Below, piece after piece: positions 1 through 7,533 of a stretch of DNA of 39,277 bases. Source of the DNA: Beijerinckiaceae bacterium (GTDB lineage Bacteria; Pseudomonadota; Alphaproteobacteria; Rhizobiales; Beijerinckiaceae); contig JALORF010000004.1 in assembly GCA_025459195.1 (NCBI GenBank), positions 1-39,277 on the forward strand. The letters run 5' to 3'. The stretch's first letter is position 1. Each line of letters starts with the position of its first letter. Below the pieces are notes generated by a model that was not told the DNA's origin, did no database searches, and was given only the letters and a program-made list of their open reading frames with translations. The position numbers were made by a program, and so were the translations under genes.

Positions 1-1
1 C

Positions 2-424
2 CGGATCGACCCGAATTTCGGCTCGCTCTACGACCTGTTCGCCACACTGTTCAAGGAGCCCTGGGTGGTGCAGCGCTTCCTGCCCAAGGTCACGGAAGGC
101 GACAAGCGCATCATCCTTGTCGATGGTGTGGTGAAGGGCGCGATCAACCGCGTGCCGGCGGAGAACGACATCCGCTCCAACATGGTGCGCGGCGGGGCAG
201 CCAAGCCCACCGACCTGTCAAGGCGCGAGATGGACATCTGCGAGCGGATCGGGCCGGACCTGAAGGCGCGCGGCCTGATCTTCGTCGGCATCGACGTGAT
301 CGACGGCAATCTCACCGAAATCAACGTCACCTCCCCTACCGGCTTGCGCGCCATCAAGCGGCTGGGCGGGCCTGATCTGTCGGTTGATGTGTGGGATGCG
401 ATCGAGGGGAAGGTGGGTCACTGA
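2..424 (+). CDS. gshB: Glutathione synthetase, C-terminal part (cut by window edge)
   Basis: Glutathione synthetase joins gamma-glutamylcysteine and glycine using ATP in the cytoplasm, the second step of glutathione synthesis. The frame is open from base 2, so only about 140 C-terminal residues are present; the family is usually about 315. The visible part is the ATP-grasp end: [18 protein letters not shown], then the EIDVI-like metal/ATP-binding stretch ([20 protein letters not shown]) typical of prokaryotic GshB. The stop is TGA at 422-424. It is followed by a repeat-bearing gap and then by a gene on the opposite strand, so it is the last gene of its transcript. The family assignment is secure; the missing N-terminus cannot be judged. 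Confidence 0.95.
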   Translation, partial: RIDPNFGSLYDLFATLFKEPWVVQRFLPKVTEGDKRIILVDGVVKGAINRVPAENDIRSNMVRGGAAKPTDLSRREMDICERIGPDLKARGLIFVGIDVIDGNLTEINVTSPTGLRAIKRLGGPDLSVDVWDAIEGKVGH

Positions 425-434
425 GCATCTGGCG

Positions 435-469
435 CCGTCATGCCCGGCCTTGAGCCGGGCATCCACGCT
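435..469 (+). repeat. REP-like palindromic element, copy A
   Basis: A perfect 9-bp stem (440-448 with 454-462) closes the loop CTTGA. It is flanked by GCCGTC on the left and CCACGC on the right. The layout GTCATG-stem-CTTGA-stem-CATCCACG resembles the extragenic palindromes dispersed in many Hyphomicrobiales genomes. It starts 10 bases after the gshB stop, so it may also act as a 3'-end stem-loop. Confidence 0.75.
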
Positions 470-493
470 GTGAGACGGCCAGTATCGGAAACG

Positions 494-549
494 TGGCCAA
501 CAAGACTTGGCCGGCAAGACGTGGCCAGCAAGACGTGGCCATCAAGACG
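494..549. repeat. Four tandem copies of a 14-bp unit
   Basis: Four head-to-tail 14-mers lie at 494-507, 508-521, 522-535 and 536-549. They fit TGGCC(A/G)(A/G/T)CAAGAC(G/T); the units differ only at positions 6, 7 and 14. A partial fifth copy (TGG) runs into palindrome copy B. The unit length is not a multiple of three and no gene covers it. It is too short and has no spacers, so it is not a CRISPR array. Confidence 0.85.
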
Positions 550-581
550 TGGATGGTCGGGTCAAGCCCGACCATGACGGC
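546..581 (-). repeat. REP-like palindromic element, copy B (inverted)
   Basis: A perfect 9-bp stem (553-561 with 567-575) encloses TCAAG. Read on the minus strand it has the same outer frame as copy A (GCCGTCATG ... CTTGA ... CATCCACG), but the inner stem bases differ with compensating changes. It lies 16 bases beyond the 3' end of the leftward E1-like gene, so each copy sits just past the end of its neighbouring gene. Confidence 0.75.
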
Positions 582-596
582 CAGACAGTCGATGTC

Positions 597-1334
597 TCAA
601 TACCCCACCTCGTCCACCCGCATCCCCATCGCATCGACCATCAGCAATCGCCCGACGAGGCCTTCGCCAAACCCGGTGATCTGGCGGATGACTTCCAGCG
701 CCATCATCGAGCCCATGATGCCGGCAAGCGCGCCGAGCACGCCGACTTCAGCACAGGTTGGCACAACGCCAGCGGCAGGGGGATCGGGGAAAAGGTCGCG
801 GTAGGACGGGTTGGGCCGGCCGTCGGGACGCATCTCGTAGGGCTTGAGCGTGGTCAGGCTGCCGTCAAAACGGCCGAGAGCCGCCGTGACCAGCGGCCTC
901 ATCTCGGCCAGGCAGGCATCGGCCACCAGATAGCGTGTGGCGAAGTTGTCGCAGCCATCGGCCACCAGATCGTAGCCGGCGATCAGCGCGCGGGCATTGT
1001 GGCCGTCAAGGCGGTGGGCGTGAGGTTCGACGCGGACGTGCGGATTGAGCCGCAAAACGGCGTCCGCTGCGCTCGAAACCTTGGGCCGGCCGATATCCGG
1101 CGTGCCATGCAGCACCTGACGCTGGAGATTGGAGAGCGACACCACGTCATCATCGACCACGCCGATACAGCCGACGCCGGCAGCGGCCAGATACAGGATC
1201 AGCGGGCTGCCGAGGCCGCCGGCTCCAACCACCAGCACGCGGGCCGCAGCAAGCCGGGCCTGACCCGGACCGCCGATCTCCGGCAGGACCAGGTGGCGGG
1301 CATAGCGCTCGATCTCGGCGGCATCGAAACTCAT
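597..1334 (-). CDS. MoeB/ThiF/HesA-family E1-like adenylyltransferase
   Basis: E1-like enzymes adenylate the C-terminal glycine of a small ubiquitin-like sulfur carrier (MoaD or ThiS) for molybdopterin or thiamine synthesis. The 245-residue protein begins MSFDAAEIERYARHLVLPEI, which fits family N-termini; I chose this ATG over an upstream one because the extra 44 residues are unrelated to the family and a GGGAAGG sits just before it. The nucleotide-binding GAGGLG is at residues 37-42, the SNLQRQ motif at 67-72 and the ATP-binding DGCDN at 126-130. Cys194 (VPTCAEVGVLG) matches the MoeB active-site cysteine. The zinc-binding CxxC pairs of E. coli MoeB are missing: the first region reads PSYRDLFP and the protein ends before the second. 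No rhodanese domain is present. MoeB is the likeliest role; ThiF or another carrier partner is possible. Confidence 0.85.
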   Translation of the reverse strand: MSFDAAEIERYARHLVLPEIGGPGQARLAAARVLVVGAGGLGSPLILYLAAAGVGCIGVVDDDVVSLSNLQRQVLHGTPDIGRPKVSSAADAVLRLNPHVRVEPHAHRLDGHNARALIAGYDLVADGCDNFATRYLVADACLAEMRPLVTAALGRFDGSLTTLKPYEMRPDGRPNPSYRDLFPDPPAAGVVPTCAEVGVLGALAGIMGSMMALEVIRQITGFGEGLVGRLLMVDAMGMRVDEVGY

Positions 1335-1522
1335 CGGCTTTGCCTTCCCTGCTGCGCCCCCTGATGAGGCGTAAAGCGCGGCAAAGCGCGCCGCAATGTG
1401 GAAAATGCAGGCAAATCCGCACCGGAGCCTTGCTGGGCCTTTGCCGGGGCCTATGTGCCATGCCATCGTAGCTGCCAGTCACGGCGGCCTCACGTGTTCC
1501 GTCGTCATTTGGGAGGTATCAC
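1335..1522. other. Divergent intergenic region between the E1-like gene and the nucleoside operon
   Basis: These 188 bases must carry promoters for both directions. A weak rightward candidate is TTGCTG at about 1431 and TATGTG about 16 bases downstream, but it is far from consensus. No clear operator palindrome was found. A good ribosome-binding site (GGGAGG) precedes the ATG at 1523. Confidence 0.4.
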
Positions 1523-2527
1523 ATGCGTTTGAAAACACTCGGCCTGGCGCTCGCGGGCGTCGCCATGTCTGCGGTCGCTGCCATCGCGCAGCAGGCCGTC
1601 ACCCCTGCCGTGGTCTATGACCTTGGCGGCAAGTTCGACAAATCCTTCAACGAGGCGGCCTACACGGGTGCCGAGAAGTTCAAGGCCGAAACCAAGGTCG
1701 AATATCGCGATTTCGAAATCCAGAACGATGCCCAGCGCGAACAGGCCCTGCGCAACTTCGCCCAGCGCGGCCAGAACCCGATCGTGGCGGTCGGCTTCTC
1801 CTTCCGTGCGGCGCTGGAAAAGGTTGCGGCAGAATTCCCCAACACCCGCTTCTCGATCATCGATTCGGTCGTGAACCTGCCGAACGTGCAGTCGATCGTC
1901 TTCAAGGAGCATGAAGGCTCCTATCTCGTCGGCGTGCTGGCCGGCCTTGCCTCCAAGAAGAACACCGTCGGTTTCGTCGGCGGCATGGACATCCCGCTGA
2001 TCCGCCGTTTCGCCTGCGGCTACGTTCAGGGCGTGAAGGCTGCCAAGCCGACCGCAACCGTGATCCAGAACATGACCGGCACGACCGGCGCTGCTTTCCG
2101 TGACCCGGTGCGCGGCGGCGAGTTGGCACGCGGCCAGATCAGCCAGGGCGCGGACGTGATCTATCATGCCTCCGGTGCGACCGGCATCGGCGTGCTGCAG
2201 GCGGCTGCTGATGGCGGCGCACTCGGCATCGGCGTCGATTCGAACCAGAACGGCCTGCACCCGGGCAAGGTCCTGACCTCCATGCTCAAGCGCGTCGACG
2301 TTGCGGTGCACACCTCGTTCACCACCGCCCGCGCCGGAACCTGGAAGGCCGGAACCACCGTTCTCGGCCTCGCCGAAGGCGGCGTGGACTGGGCTGACGA
2401 TGCCAACAACAAGGCTCTGGTGACCGCCGAAATGCGCGCTGCCGTGACCAAGGCCTCCGATGACATCAAGGCCGGGCGCGTTGTCGTGCATGACTTCATG
2501 TCGAACCAGGCCTGCCCGGTGCAGTGA
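1523..2527 (+). CDS. BMP/PnrA-family nucleoside-binding periplasmic protein of an ABC transporter
   Basis: This is the predicted extracytoplasmic receptor delivering nucleosides to the transporter encoded downstream. The 334-residue protein has a signal peptide (MRLKTLGLALAGVAMSAVAAIAQQ) with likely cleavage near residue 22. There is no lipobox cysteine, so it should be a soluble periplasmic protein rather than a lipoprotein like PnrA/TmpC of spirochetes. The family signature DLGGKFDKSFNE follows at about 33-44, and GVLAGLASKKNTVGFVGGMD is typical of the BMP fold. It is first in an operon whose later genes degrade nucleosides, which supports a nucleoside ligand over the other BMP ligands. A ribosome-binding GGGAGG precedes the start. 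A stem-loop after it (2610-2643) may set its level apart from the other subunits. Confidence 0.93.
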   Translation: MRLKTLGLALAGVAMSAVAAIAQQAVTPAVVYDLGGKFDKSFNEAAYTGAEKFKAETKVEYRDFEIQNDAQREQALRNFAQRGQNPIVAVGFSFRAALEKVAAEFPNTRFSIIDSVVNLPNVQSIVFKEHEGSYLVGVLAGLASKKNTVGFVGGMDIPLIRRFACGYVQGVKAAKPTATVIQNMTGTTGAAFRDPVRGGELARGQISQGADVIYHASGATGIGVLQAAADGGALGIGVDSNQNGLHPGKVLTSMLKRVDVAVHTSFTTARAGTWKAGTTVLGLAEGGVDWADDANNKALVTAEMRAAVTKASDDIKAGRVVVHDFMSNQACPVQ

Positions 2528-2609
2528 GCGCCATTGCCTGGATTGCAGGTGCCATGATCGGCGCTGCAAACCTGGCGTCGTGACGCTGCGACAAGCTCTT
2601 GTGACAACT

Positions 2610-2643
2610 GAATGGCCGGGGCACACTCCGGCCATTCGATTTT
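2610..2643 (+). terminator. Stem-loop with T-rich tail between binding-protein and ATPase genes
   Basis: A perfect 10-bp stem (2610-2619 with 2628-2637) has an 8-base loop and is followed by GATTTTG. It lies 83 bases after the binding-protein stop and 12 bases before the ATPase start. It could be a partial terminator or a 3' stabilising structure within the operon; the T run is short, so full termination is unlikely. Confidence 0.6.
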
Positions 2644-2654
2644 GAAAGTCCTGC

Positions 2655-4196
2655 ATGACCCCTCCCGCCATCCAGATGACCGGCATCGACAAGCGCTTTG
2701 GGGCAGTTCACGCCAACAGCGCGGTCAACATGACGGTGCAGAAAGGCACGGTGCACGGGCTGATCGGCGAGAACGGGGCCGGCAAATCGACCCTGATGTC
2801 GATCCTCTACGGGTTCTATGCGGCCGATAGCGGCTCCATCGCCATCAACGGCACGCCGAGCCTGATCCGCACGCCAGCCGACGCGATCCATTCCGGCATC
2901 GGCATGGTGCATCAGCACTTCATGCTGGTGGAGACCTTCACCGTGGTCGAGAACGTGATGCTCGGCGCAGAAGGCGGTGCTTTCACGGCCCGTGGCGCAG
3001 CGACCGTTCGCAGCAAGCTGCTGGAGTTGTCGCAGGCTTATGGCATGGACGTGAACCCTGATGCGGTCGTCTCCGATCTCGCGGTCGGTGCCTTGCAGCG
3101 CGTCGAAATCCTGAAGGCGCTGGTCAAGGGTGCCGACATCCTCATCCTCGACGAGCCCACGGCCGTGCTGACGCCGACCGAGGTCGACAACCTGTTCGTG
3201 CTGCTGCGCCGGCTTGCCGCCGAGGGCAAGACCGTCATCATCGTCACGCACAAGCTCAAGGAAATCATGGCCGTGACCGACCGCGTGTCGGTGATGCGGC
3301 GCGGCGAAATGGTCGGAACGGTCGAGACGGCCAGCACCAGCCCTGCCGATCTGGCGGAACTGATGGTCGGCCGCCGCGTGGTTCTCACGGTCGAGAAGGG
3401 CCCTGCCAGACCGGGCGGCGTGGTCCTCGATGTCCAGGACCTGAGCATGCGCGATGCGCGCGGCACGCTCAGGCTCGACCATGTCAGCCTGTCGGTGCGG
3501 GCTGGCGAGATCGTCGGCATTGCTGGCGTCTCGGGCAATGGCCAGTCCGAACTTCTGGAAGCCATCGCCGGCATCCGCAAGCCATCCTCAGGGCGCGTCA
3601 GCCTCAATGGCGCAGCGCTCGATTGCGGCGGGCGGGACGACCCGAGGACGCTGCGCGCCAAGGGGCTGCGCCATGTGCCGGAGGATCGCCACCGGATGGG
3701 GCTGGTCAAGCCGTTCGAGGCGGCCGAAAGCGCCATGCTGGGCTGCTCCGACGAGGAACGCTTCGGCAAGGGGATATTTCTCGACCGGGACCTGGTGAGG
3801 GCCGATTGCGCGGCCAAGATGGCGGCCTTCGATGTGCGGCCCGCTGACCCGGGCCTGCGGACGGCGCTGTTCTCGGGCGGAAACCAGCAGAAGATCGTGC
3901 TGGCGCGCGAGATCGAGCGCGACCCGCAGCTTCTGCTGATCGGCCAGCCGACGCGCGGCGTCGACATCGGTGCGATCGAGTTCATCCACAAGCGCATCAT
4001 TGCCCTGCGCGATGCCGGCAAGGCGATCCTGCTGGTCTCGACCGAACTCGACGAGGTGCTGGCCCTGTCAGACCGGGTGCTGGTGATGTGCGGCGGCAAG
4101 ATCACCGGCGAGCGCCTGCCGGACCAGACCAATGAGCAGGACATGGGGCTTCTGATGGCAGGCGTGATCTCCGAACAGCCCGGACAGGCGGCATGA
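2655..4196 (+). CDS. Nucleoside ABC transporter, double-domain ATP-binding protein
   Basis: This 513-residue cytoplasmic ATPase powers nucleoside import with the two permeases that follow. It has two fused ABC domains, as in RbsA and Bacillus NupO (YufO). The first is intact: Walker A GENGAGKST at 38-46, the LAVGALQRVEI signature region, and Walker B ILILDEPT. The second is degenerate: its Walker A is GVSGNGQS at 291-298, with Gln where Lys is expected, and its Walker B region reads LLLIGQPTRGVD, with Gln at the catalytic Glu position. The signature FSGGNQQK is retained. To my knowledge such a second domain is usual in this subfamily, so one hydrolytic site is expected. The gene ends in an ATGA overlap with the first permease. 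Confidence 0.93.
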   Translation: MTPPAIQMTGIDKRFGAVHANSAVNMTVQKGTVHGLIGENGAGKSTLMSILYGFYAADSGSIAINGTPSLIRTPADAIHSGIGMVHQHFMLVETFTVVENVMLGAEGGAFTARGAATVRSKLLELSQAYGMDVNPDAVVSDLAVGALQRVEILKALVKGADILILDEPTAVLTPTEVDNLFVLLRRLAAEGKTVIIVTHKLKEIMAVTDRVSVMRRGEMVGTVETASTSPADLAELMVGRRVVLTVEKGPARPGGVVLDVQDLSMRDARGTLRLDHVSLSVRAGEIVGIAGVSGNGQSELLEAIAGIRKPSSGRVSLNGAALDCGGRDDPRTLRAKGLRHVPEDRHRMGLVKPFEAAESAMLGCSDEERFGKGIFLDRDLVRADCAAKMAAFDVRPADPGLRTALFSGGNQQKIVLAREIERDPQLLLIGQPTRGVDIGAIEFIHKRIIALRDAGKAILLVSTELDEVLALSDRVLVMCGGKITGERLPDQTNEQDMGLLMAGVISEQPGQAA

Positions 4197-5299
4197 GCGG
4201 CCGCCCCGCTCCGCTGTGGCTGACTGCTGGCGTGGTGCCACTGGTCAATGTCGTTGTCGCTTTCCTCGCGGCTGGCCTCGTCATCGCGCTCATCGGCGAG
4301 AACCCGCTGGAAGCCTTGCAGATCATGCTGCGCGGCGCGCTCGGCTCGCAATACGGGCTGGGCTACACCTTGTATTACACGACCAGCTTCATCTTCACGG
4401 GCCTTGCCGTGGCCGTCGCCTTCCATGCCGGCCATTTCAACATCGGTGGCGAGGGGCAGGCGCTGATGGGCGGGCTGGGCGCAGCGCTTGTGGCGCTGAC
4501 GCTGCCATTCCTGCCCTGGCCGATCCTGTTGCCGCTTTGCGTGCTGGGAGCGGCGCTGGCCGGCGCTGCCTGGGTGCTGATCCCGGCCTACCTTCAGGCC
4601 TATCGCGGCAGCCACATCGTGATCACCACGATCATGTTCAATTTCCTCGCCGCGACGCTGCTGGTCTACCTGCTGGTGGGGCCGATGAAGATGGCGGGCT
4701 CGATGGCGCCCGAGACCGCCAAGTTCGTGCCCGGCGCAACCTTGCCGCTGATGAACCAGATGGCAGGCTGGTTCGGCCTGACGCTGACGCGCACGCCGCT
4801 GAACCTGTCCTTCGTCTTTGCCATCGCGGCTGCGATCATGGTCTGGGTGCTGATCTGGCGGACACGGCTCGGCTACGCCATCCGCACGGTCGGGGCCAAT
4901 CCGGATGCGGCTGTCTATGCCGGCATCTCGCCGGCCCGGATCACCGTGATCGCGCTCCTGATTTCCGGCGCGCTGGCCGGCCTGATGGCGACCAACGAAA
5001 TTCTCGGGGTGCAGGGACGGCTGATCAACGAGTTCACCGCCGGGGCCGGTTTTGTCGGCATCGCGGTGGCGCTGATGGGCCGTGGCCATCCGTTCGGCAT
5101 CGTGCTGGCGGCGCTGCTGTTCGGCGTGCTCTATCAGGGCGGGGCGGAACTGGCCTTCGACAAGCCCAAGATCACCCGCGAGATGATCATCGTCATCCAG
5201 GGCTTCGTGATCCTGTTCGCCGGCGCGCTCGAAATGATGTTCGCCGACAGGATCACGGCGCTCTACCAGCGCTTCGCAGGCCGGGCGGTGAGCGCATGA
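4193..5299 (+). CDS. Nucleoside ABC transporter permease 1
   Basis: This 368-residue inner-membrane protein is one half of the transmembrane channel, of the BPD_transp_2 family that also includes RbsC and LivH/M-type permeases. Several hydrophobic segments are evident, starting with residues of about 10-35 (GVVPLVNVVVAFLAAGLVIA). Family motifs include GHFNIGGEGQALMGG near residue 80 and the cytoplasmic loop RTVGANPDAAVYAGI, which contacts the ATPase. It overlaps the ATPase stop by four bases (ATGA) and the next permease start in the same way, so translation is probably coupled. It pairs with the second permease as a heterodimer, as in NupP/NupQ. Confidence 0.93.
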   Translation: MSGRPAPLWLTAGVVPLVNVVVAFLAAGLVIALIGENPLEALQIMLRGALGSQYGLGYTLYYTTSFIFTGLAVAVAFHAGHFNIGGEGQALMGGLGAALVALTLPFLPWPILLPLCVLGAALAGAAWVLIPAYLQAYRGSHIVITTIMFNFLAATLLVYLLVGPMKMAGSMAPETAKFVPGATLPLMNQMAGWFGLTLTRTPLNLSFVFAIAAAIMVWVLIWRTRLGYAIRTVGANPDAAVYAGISPARITVIALLISGALAGLMATNEILGVQGRLINEFTAGAGFVGIAVALMGRGHPFGIVLAALLFGVLYQGGAELAFDKPKITREMIIVIQGFVILFAGALEMMFADRITALYQRFAGRAVSA

Positions 5300-6273
5300 G
5301 CGAAGCGTTCCAGATCATCCTTCTGGCCGTGGATTCCGCGATCAGGCTGTCGGTGCCGCTGCTGTTCGCCTGTCTGGCAGGGCTCTATTCGGAGCGCGCC
5401 GGCGTGGTCGACATCGGGCTTGAGGGCAAGATGCTGATCGGGGCCTTTGCGGCAGGGGCGACTGCCAGCCTTGTGCCCAACCCGTGGATGGGCCTCCTGG
5501 CGGCGGTGTTCGCCTCGGTGCTGTTTGCGCTGGTGCACGGTTTTGCCTCGATCACGCAACGCGGAAACCAGATCGTCGCAGGCGTCGCCATCAACGTGCT
5601 CGCCTCGGGCCTGACGGCGATCCTCGGCAATGCCTGGTTCAATCAGGGCGGCCGCACGCCGCAATTGCCCAGCGGCGCGCGCTTCAACGAGATCGTGCTG
5701 CCCTTTGCCGAAAGTGCGCGCGCCATCCCGGTATTCGGGACGATCTACGCTGAGGTGATTTCGGGTCATTCGGTGCTGGTCTATGGAGCGCTGGCGCTGG
5801 TGCCGCTGACATGGTTCATCCTGTATCGAACCCGCTGGGGCCTGCGCCTGCGGGCCGTTGGCGAAAACCCGGCTGCGGTCGACACAGCCGGTCTTTCGGT
5901 CACCGCGCTGCGCTATTCGGCGGTGATCATGGCCGGCATCCTGTGCGGCTTCGGCGGGGCCTATCTGGCCATCGCGCAGTCGGCCGGGTTCATCACCGAC
6001 ATGACGGCGGGCAAGGGTTTCATTGCTCTGGCAGCGCTGATCTTTGCCAAGTGGCGGCCAGTGCCGGCGCTGGGAGCCTGCTTCCTGTTCGGCCTGCTCG
6101 ATGCGGTAGCGCTGCGCATCCAGGGTGTCAGCTTCCCCGGCATCGGACAGGTTCCGGTGCAGGCCATCCAGGCGCTCCCCTATGTGCTCACCGTCGTGCT
6201 GCTGGCCGGCTTCATCGGCAAGGCGACGCCGCCGAAAGCGGTGGGCGTGCCCTATCTCAAGGACCGGTCATGA
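5296..6273 (+). CDS. Nucleoside ABC transporter permease 2
   Basis: This 325-residue membrane protein is the second permease. I start it at the ATG overlapping the upstream stop (ATGA). The same frame stays open leftward for another 360 codons, but that stretch only shadows permease 1 and resembles no protein. Family features are the early RAGVVDIGLEGKMLIGAF (about 37-54) and the ATPase-contact loop RAVGENPAAVDTAGLSV near residue 190. The hydrophobic segments match the partner permease. The stop overlaps the cdd start by four bases, which ties import directly to the catabolic genes. Confidence 0.93.
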   Translation: MSEAFQIILLAVDSAIRLSVPLLFACLAGLYSERAGVVDIGLEGKMLIGAFAAGATASLVPNPWMGLLAAVFASVLFALVHGFASITQRGNQIVAGVAINVLASGLTAILGNAWFNQGGRTPQLPSGARFNEIVLPFAESARAIPVFGTIYAEVISGHSVLVYGALALVPLTWFILYRTRWGLRLRAVGENPAAVDTAGLSVTALRYSAVIMAGILCGFGGAYLAIAQSAGFITDMTAGKGFIALAALIFAKWRPVPALGACFLFGLLDAVALRIQGVSFPGIGQVPVQAIQALPYVLTVVLLAGFIGKATPPKAVGVPYLKDRS

Positions 6274-6686
6274 CAACGGCCATGAGCCCCGCCCTGACAG
6301 CGCTGTTCGAAGCGGCGAAGGCCGCACAGGAACGGGCCTATGTGCCCTATTCGAAGTTCCGGGTCGGGGCCGCCGTGCGGGCGGCCAGCGGCGCGATCTA
6401 TGCCGGCTGCAATGTCGAGAATGCGGCCTATCCGGTCGGCAACTGTGCCGAAGCCAGCGCCATCGCCGCGATGATCATGGCCGGCGAGACCAGCATCACC
6501 GAAGCGCTCGTGGTTGGTGACGGCACCGGCCTGTGCACGCCGTGCGGCGGCTGCCGCCAGCGCCTGCGCGAATTCGCCGCGCTGACGACACCCGTGCATG
6601 TGGCCGATCGCGCTGGTATCCGCCGCAGCTTCACGGTCGATGAGCTTCTGCCCGCCTCATTCGGCCCCGACAATCTGGCGTCCTGA
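6270..6686 (+). CDS. cdd: Cytidine deaminase
   Basis: This enzyme deaminates cytidine and deoxycytidine to uridine and deoxyuridine, feeding the pyrimidine phosphorylase encoded downstream. At 138 residues it is the short homotetrameric type. Motifs are clear: VPYSKFRVGAAV near the N-terminus, substrate-binding CNVENAAYPVGN, the zinc ligand and catalytic glutamate in NCAEASAIAAM, and the CTPCGGCRQ zinc-ligand pair. The ATG at 6270 overlaps the permease stop; a second ATG at 6282 is possible, but the overlap favours the first. punA follows 16 bases later. Confidence 0.96.
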   Translation: MTTAMSPALTALFEAAKAAQERAYVPYSKFRVGAAVRAASGAIYAGCNVENAAYPVGNCAEASAIAAMIMAGETSITEALVVGDGTGLCTPCGGCRQRLREFAALTTPVHVADRAGIRRSFTVDELLPASFGPDNLAS

Positions 6687-6702
6687 CAAAGGCGAGCAAT
6701 CC

Positions 6703-7533
6703 ATGGCCTGGCGCGATCATCCCGAAAGCCTGTTTGATGAGGCGGCGGCCTTCGTGACCACGCGCGGCATCGCGGCACCGGACCTGGCGATCATCCTTGG
6801 CTCCGGCCTTGGCTCGCTGGCCGACGAGATCGAGGATGCCGTCAGCATTCCCTTTGCAGAGATTCCCGGTTTTCCGCGCGGGCAGGTGTCGGGCCATGCC
6901 AAGGCGCTGGTGTCGGGGCAACTCGAAGGCCGCCGCGTGATCGTGTTTGCCGGCCGCTCCCACTATTACGAGGGCGGCGATCCGGCGGTGATGAAGGTGC
7001 CGCTCGGGCTCCTGGCCCGGCTCGGTGCGCCGCCGGTGCTGGCCACCAATGCGGCCGGCTCGGTCAATCCGGCCATGGCCCCCGGCGATGTGGTGGCCAT
7101 CAGCGACCATATCAGTCTCGGCGCGCCCAACCCGCTGGTCGGCGATACGGACGAGCGGCGCTTCGTGCCGATGGCGGAGGCCTACAGTCCCTCGCTGCGG
7201 GCGCGGCTGCAACGCGCCGCAACCCTCGCTGGCCAGGCGCTCGCCGAAGGCGTCTACATGTGGTGGAGCGGCCCCAGCTTCGAGACGCCGGCCGAGATCA
7301 GGCTGGCGCAGCGCGTTGGTGCCGATCTGGTCGGGATGTCGACCGTGCCGGAGGTGATCATGGCCAGAAGGCTCGGGCTCGAGATCGCAGCCTTGTCCAT
7401 CGTCACCAACTATGGCACCGGCATGCAGGTGGTTGCGCCGAACCACATGGAAACCAAGCATGTGGCCGATGCCGCCGCGCCGCGCCTCAAGCGGCTGGTG
7501 CGAGCCTTTCTGAAGGAGAGCGAGCATGGCTGA
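6703..7533 (+). CDS. punA: Purine nucleoside phosphorylase (trimeric type)
   Basis: It splits purine (deoxy)nucleosides with phosphate into base and (deoxy)ribose-1-phosphate. The 276-residue protein belongs to the PNP/MTAP family II. Seen in order: phosphate-binding ILGSGLGSLAD near residue 28, the His-bearing FAGRSHYYEGG, VLATNAAGSVNP, GPSFETPAEIR with the substrate-binding Glu, VGMSTVPEVIMAR, and SIVTNYGTGM with the Asn that contacts 6-oxopurines. This suggests inosine/guanosine rather than adenosine or methylthioadenosine as substrate. The ATG at 6703 follows GGCGAGC; the frame is open upstream but overlaps cdd in another frame. The 3' end overlaps deoC by eight bases. A xanthosine-phosphorylase (XapA) type cannot be excluded. 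Confidence 0.93.
   Translation: MAWRDHPESLFDEAAAFVTTRGIAAPDLAIILGSGLGSLADEIEDAVSIPFAEIPGFPRGQVSGHAKALVSGQLEGRRVIVFAGRSHYYEGGDPAVMKVPLGLLARLGAPPVLATNAAGSVNPAMAPGDVVAISDHISLGAPNPLVGDTDERRFVPMAEAYSPSLRARLQRAATLAGQALAEGVYMWWSGPSFETPAEIRLAQRVGADLVGMSTVPEVIMARRLGLEIAALSIVTNYGTGMQVVAPNHMETKHVADAAAPRLKRLVRAFLKESEHG

Noticed and set aside
494-549. CRISPR-like repeat run after gshB
   Set aside because: The units are 14 bp, contiguous and without spacers; no cas gene is in the window.
3038-5089. A 683-codon leftward frame across the ATPase and permease genes
   Set aside because: It spans two unrelated genes on the other strand, is Arg/His/Gln-rich and resembles no family; the rightward genes are unambiguous.
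4216-5295. A 360-codon upstream extension of permease 2
   Set aside because: It lies within permease 1 in another frame and lacks membrane segments; the ATGA overlap at 5296 gives the family-length protein.
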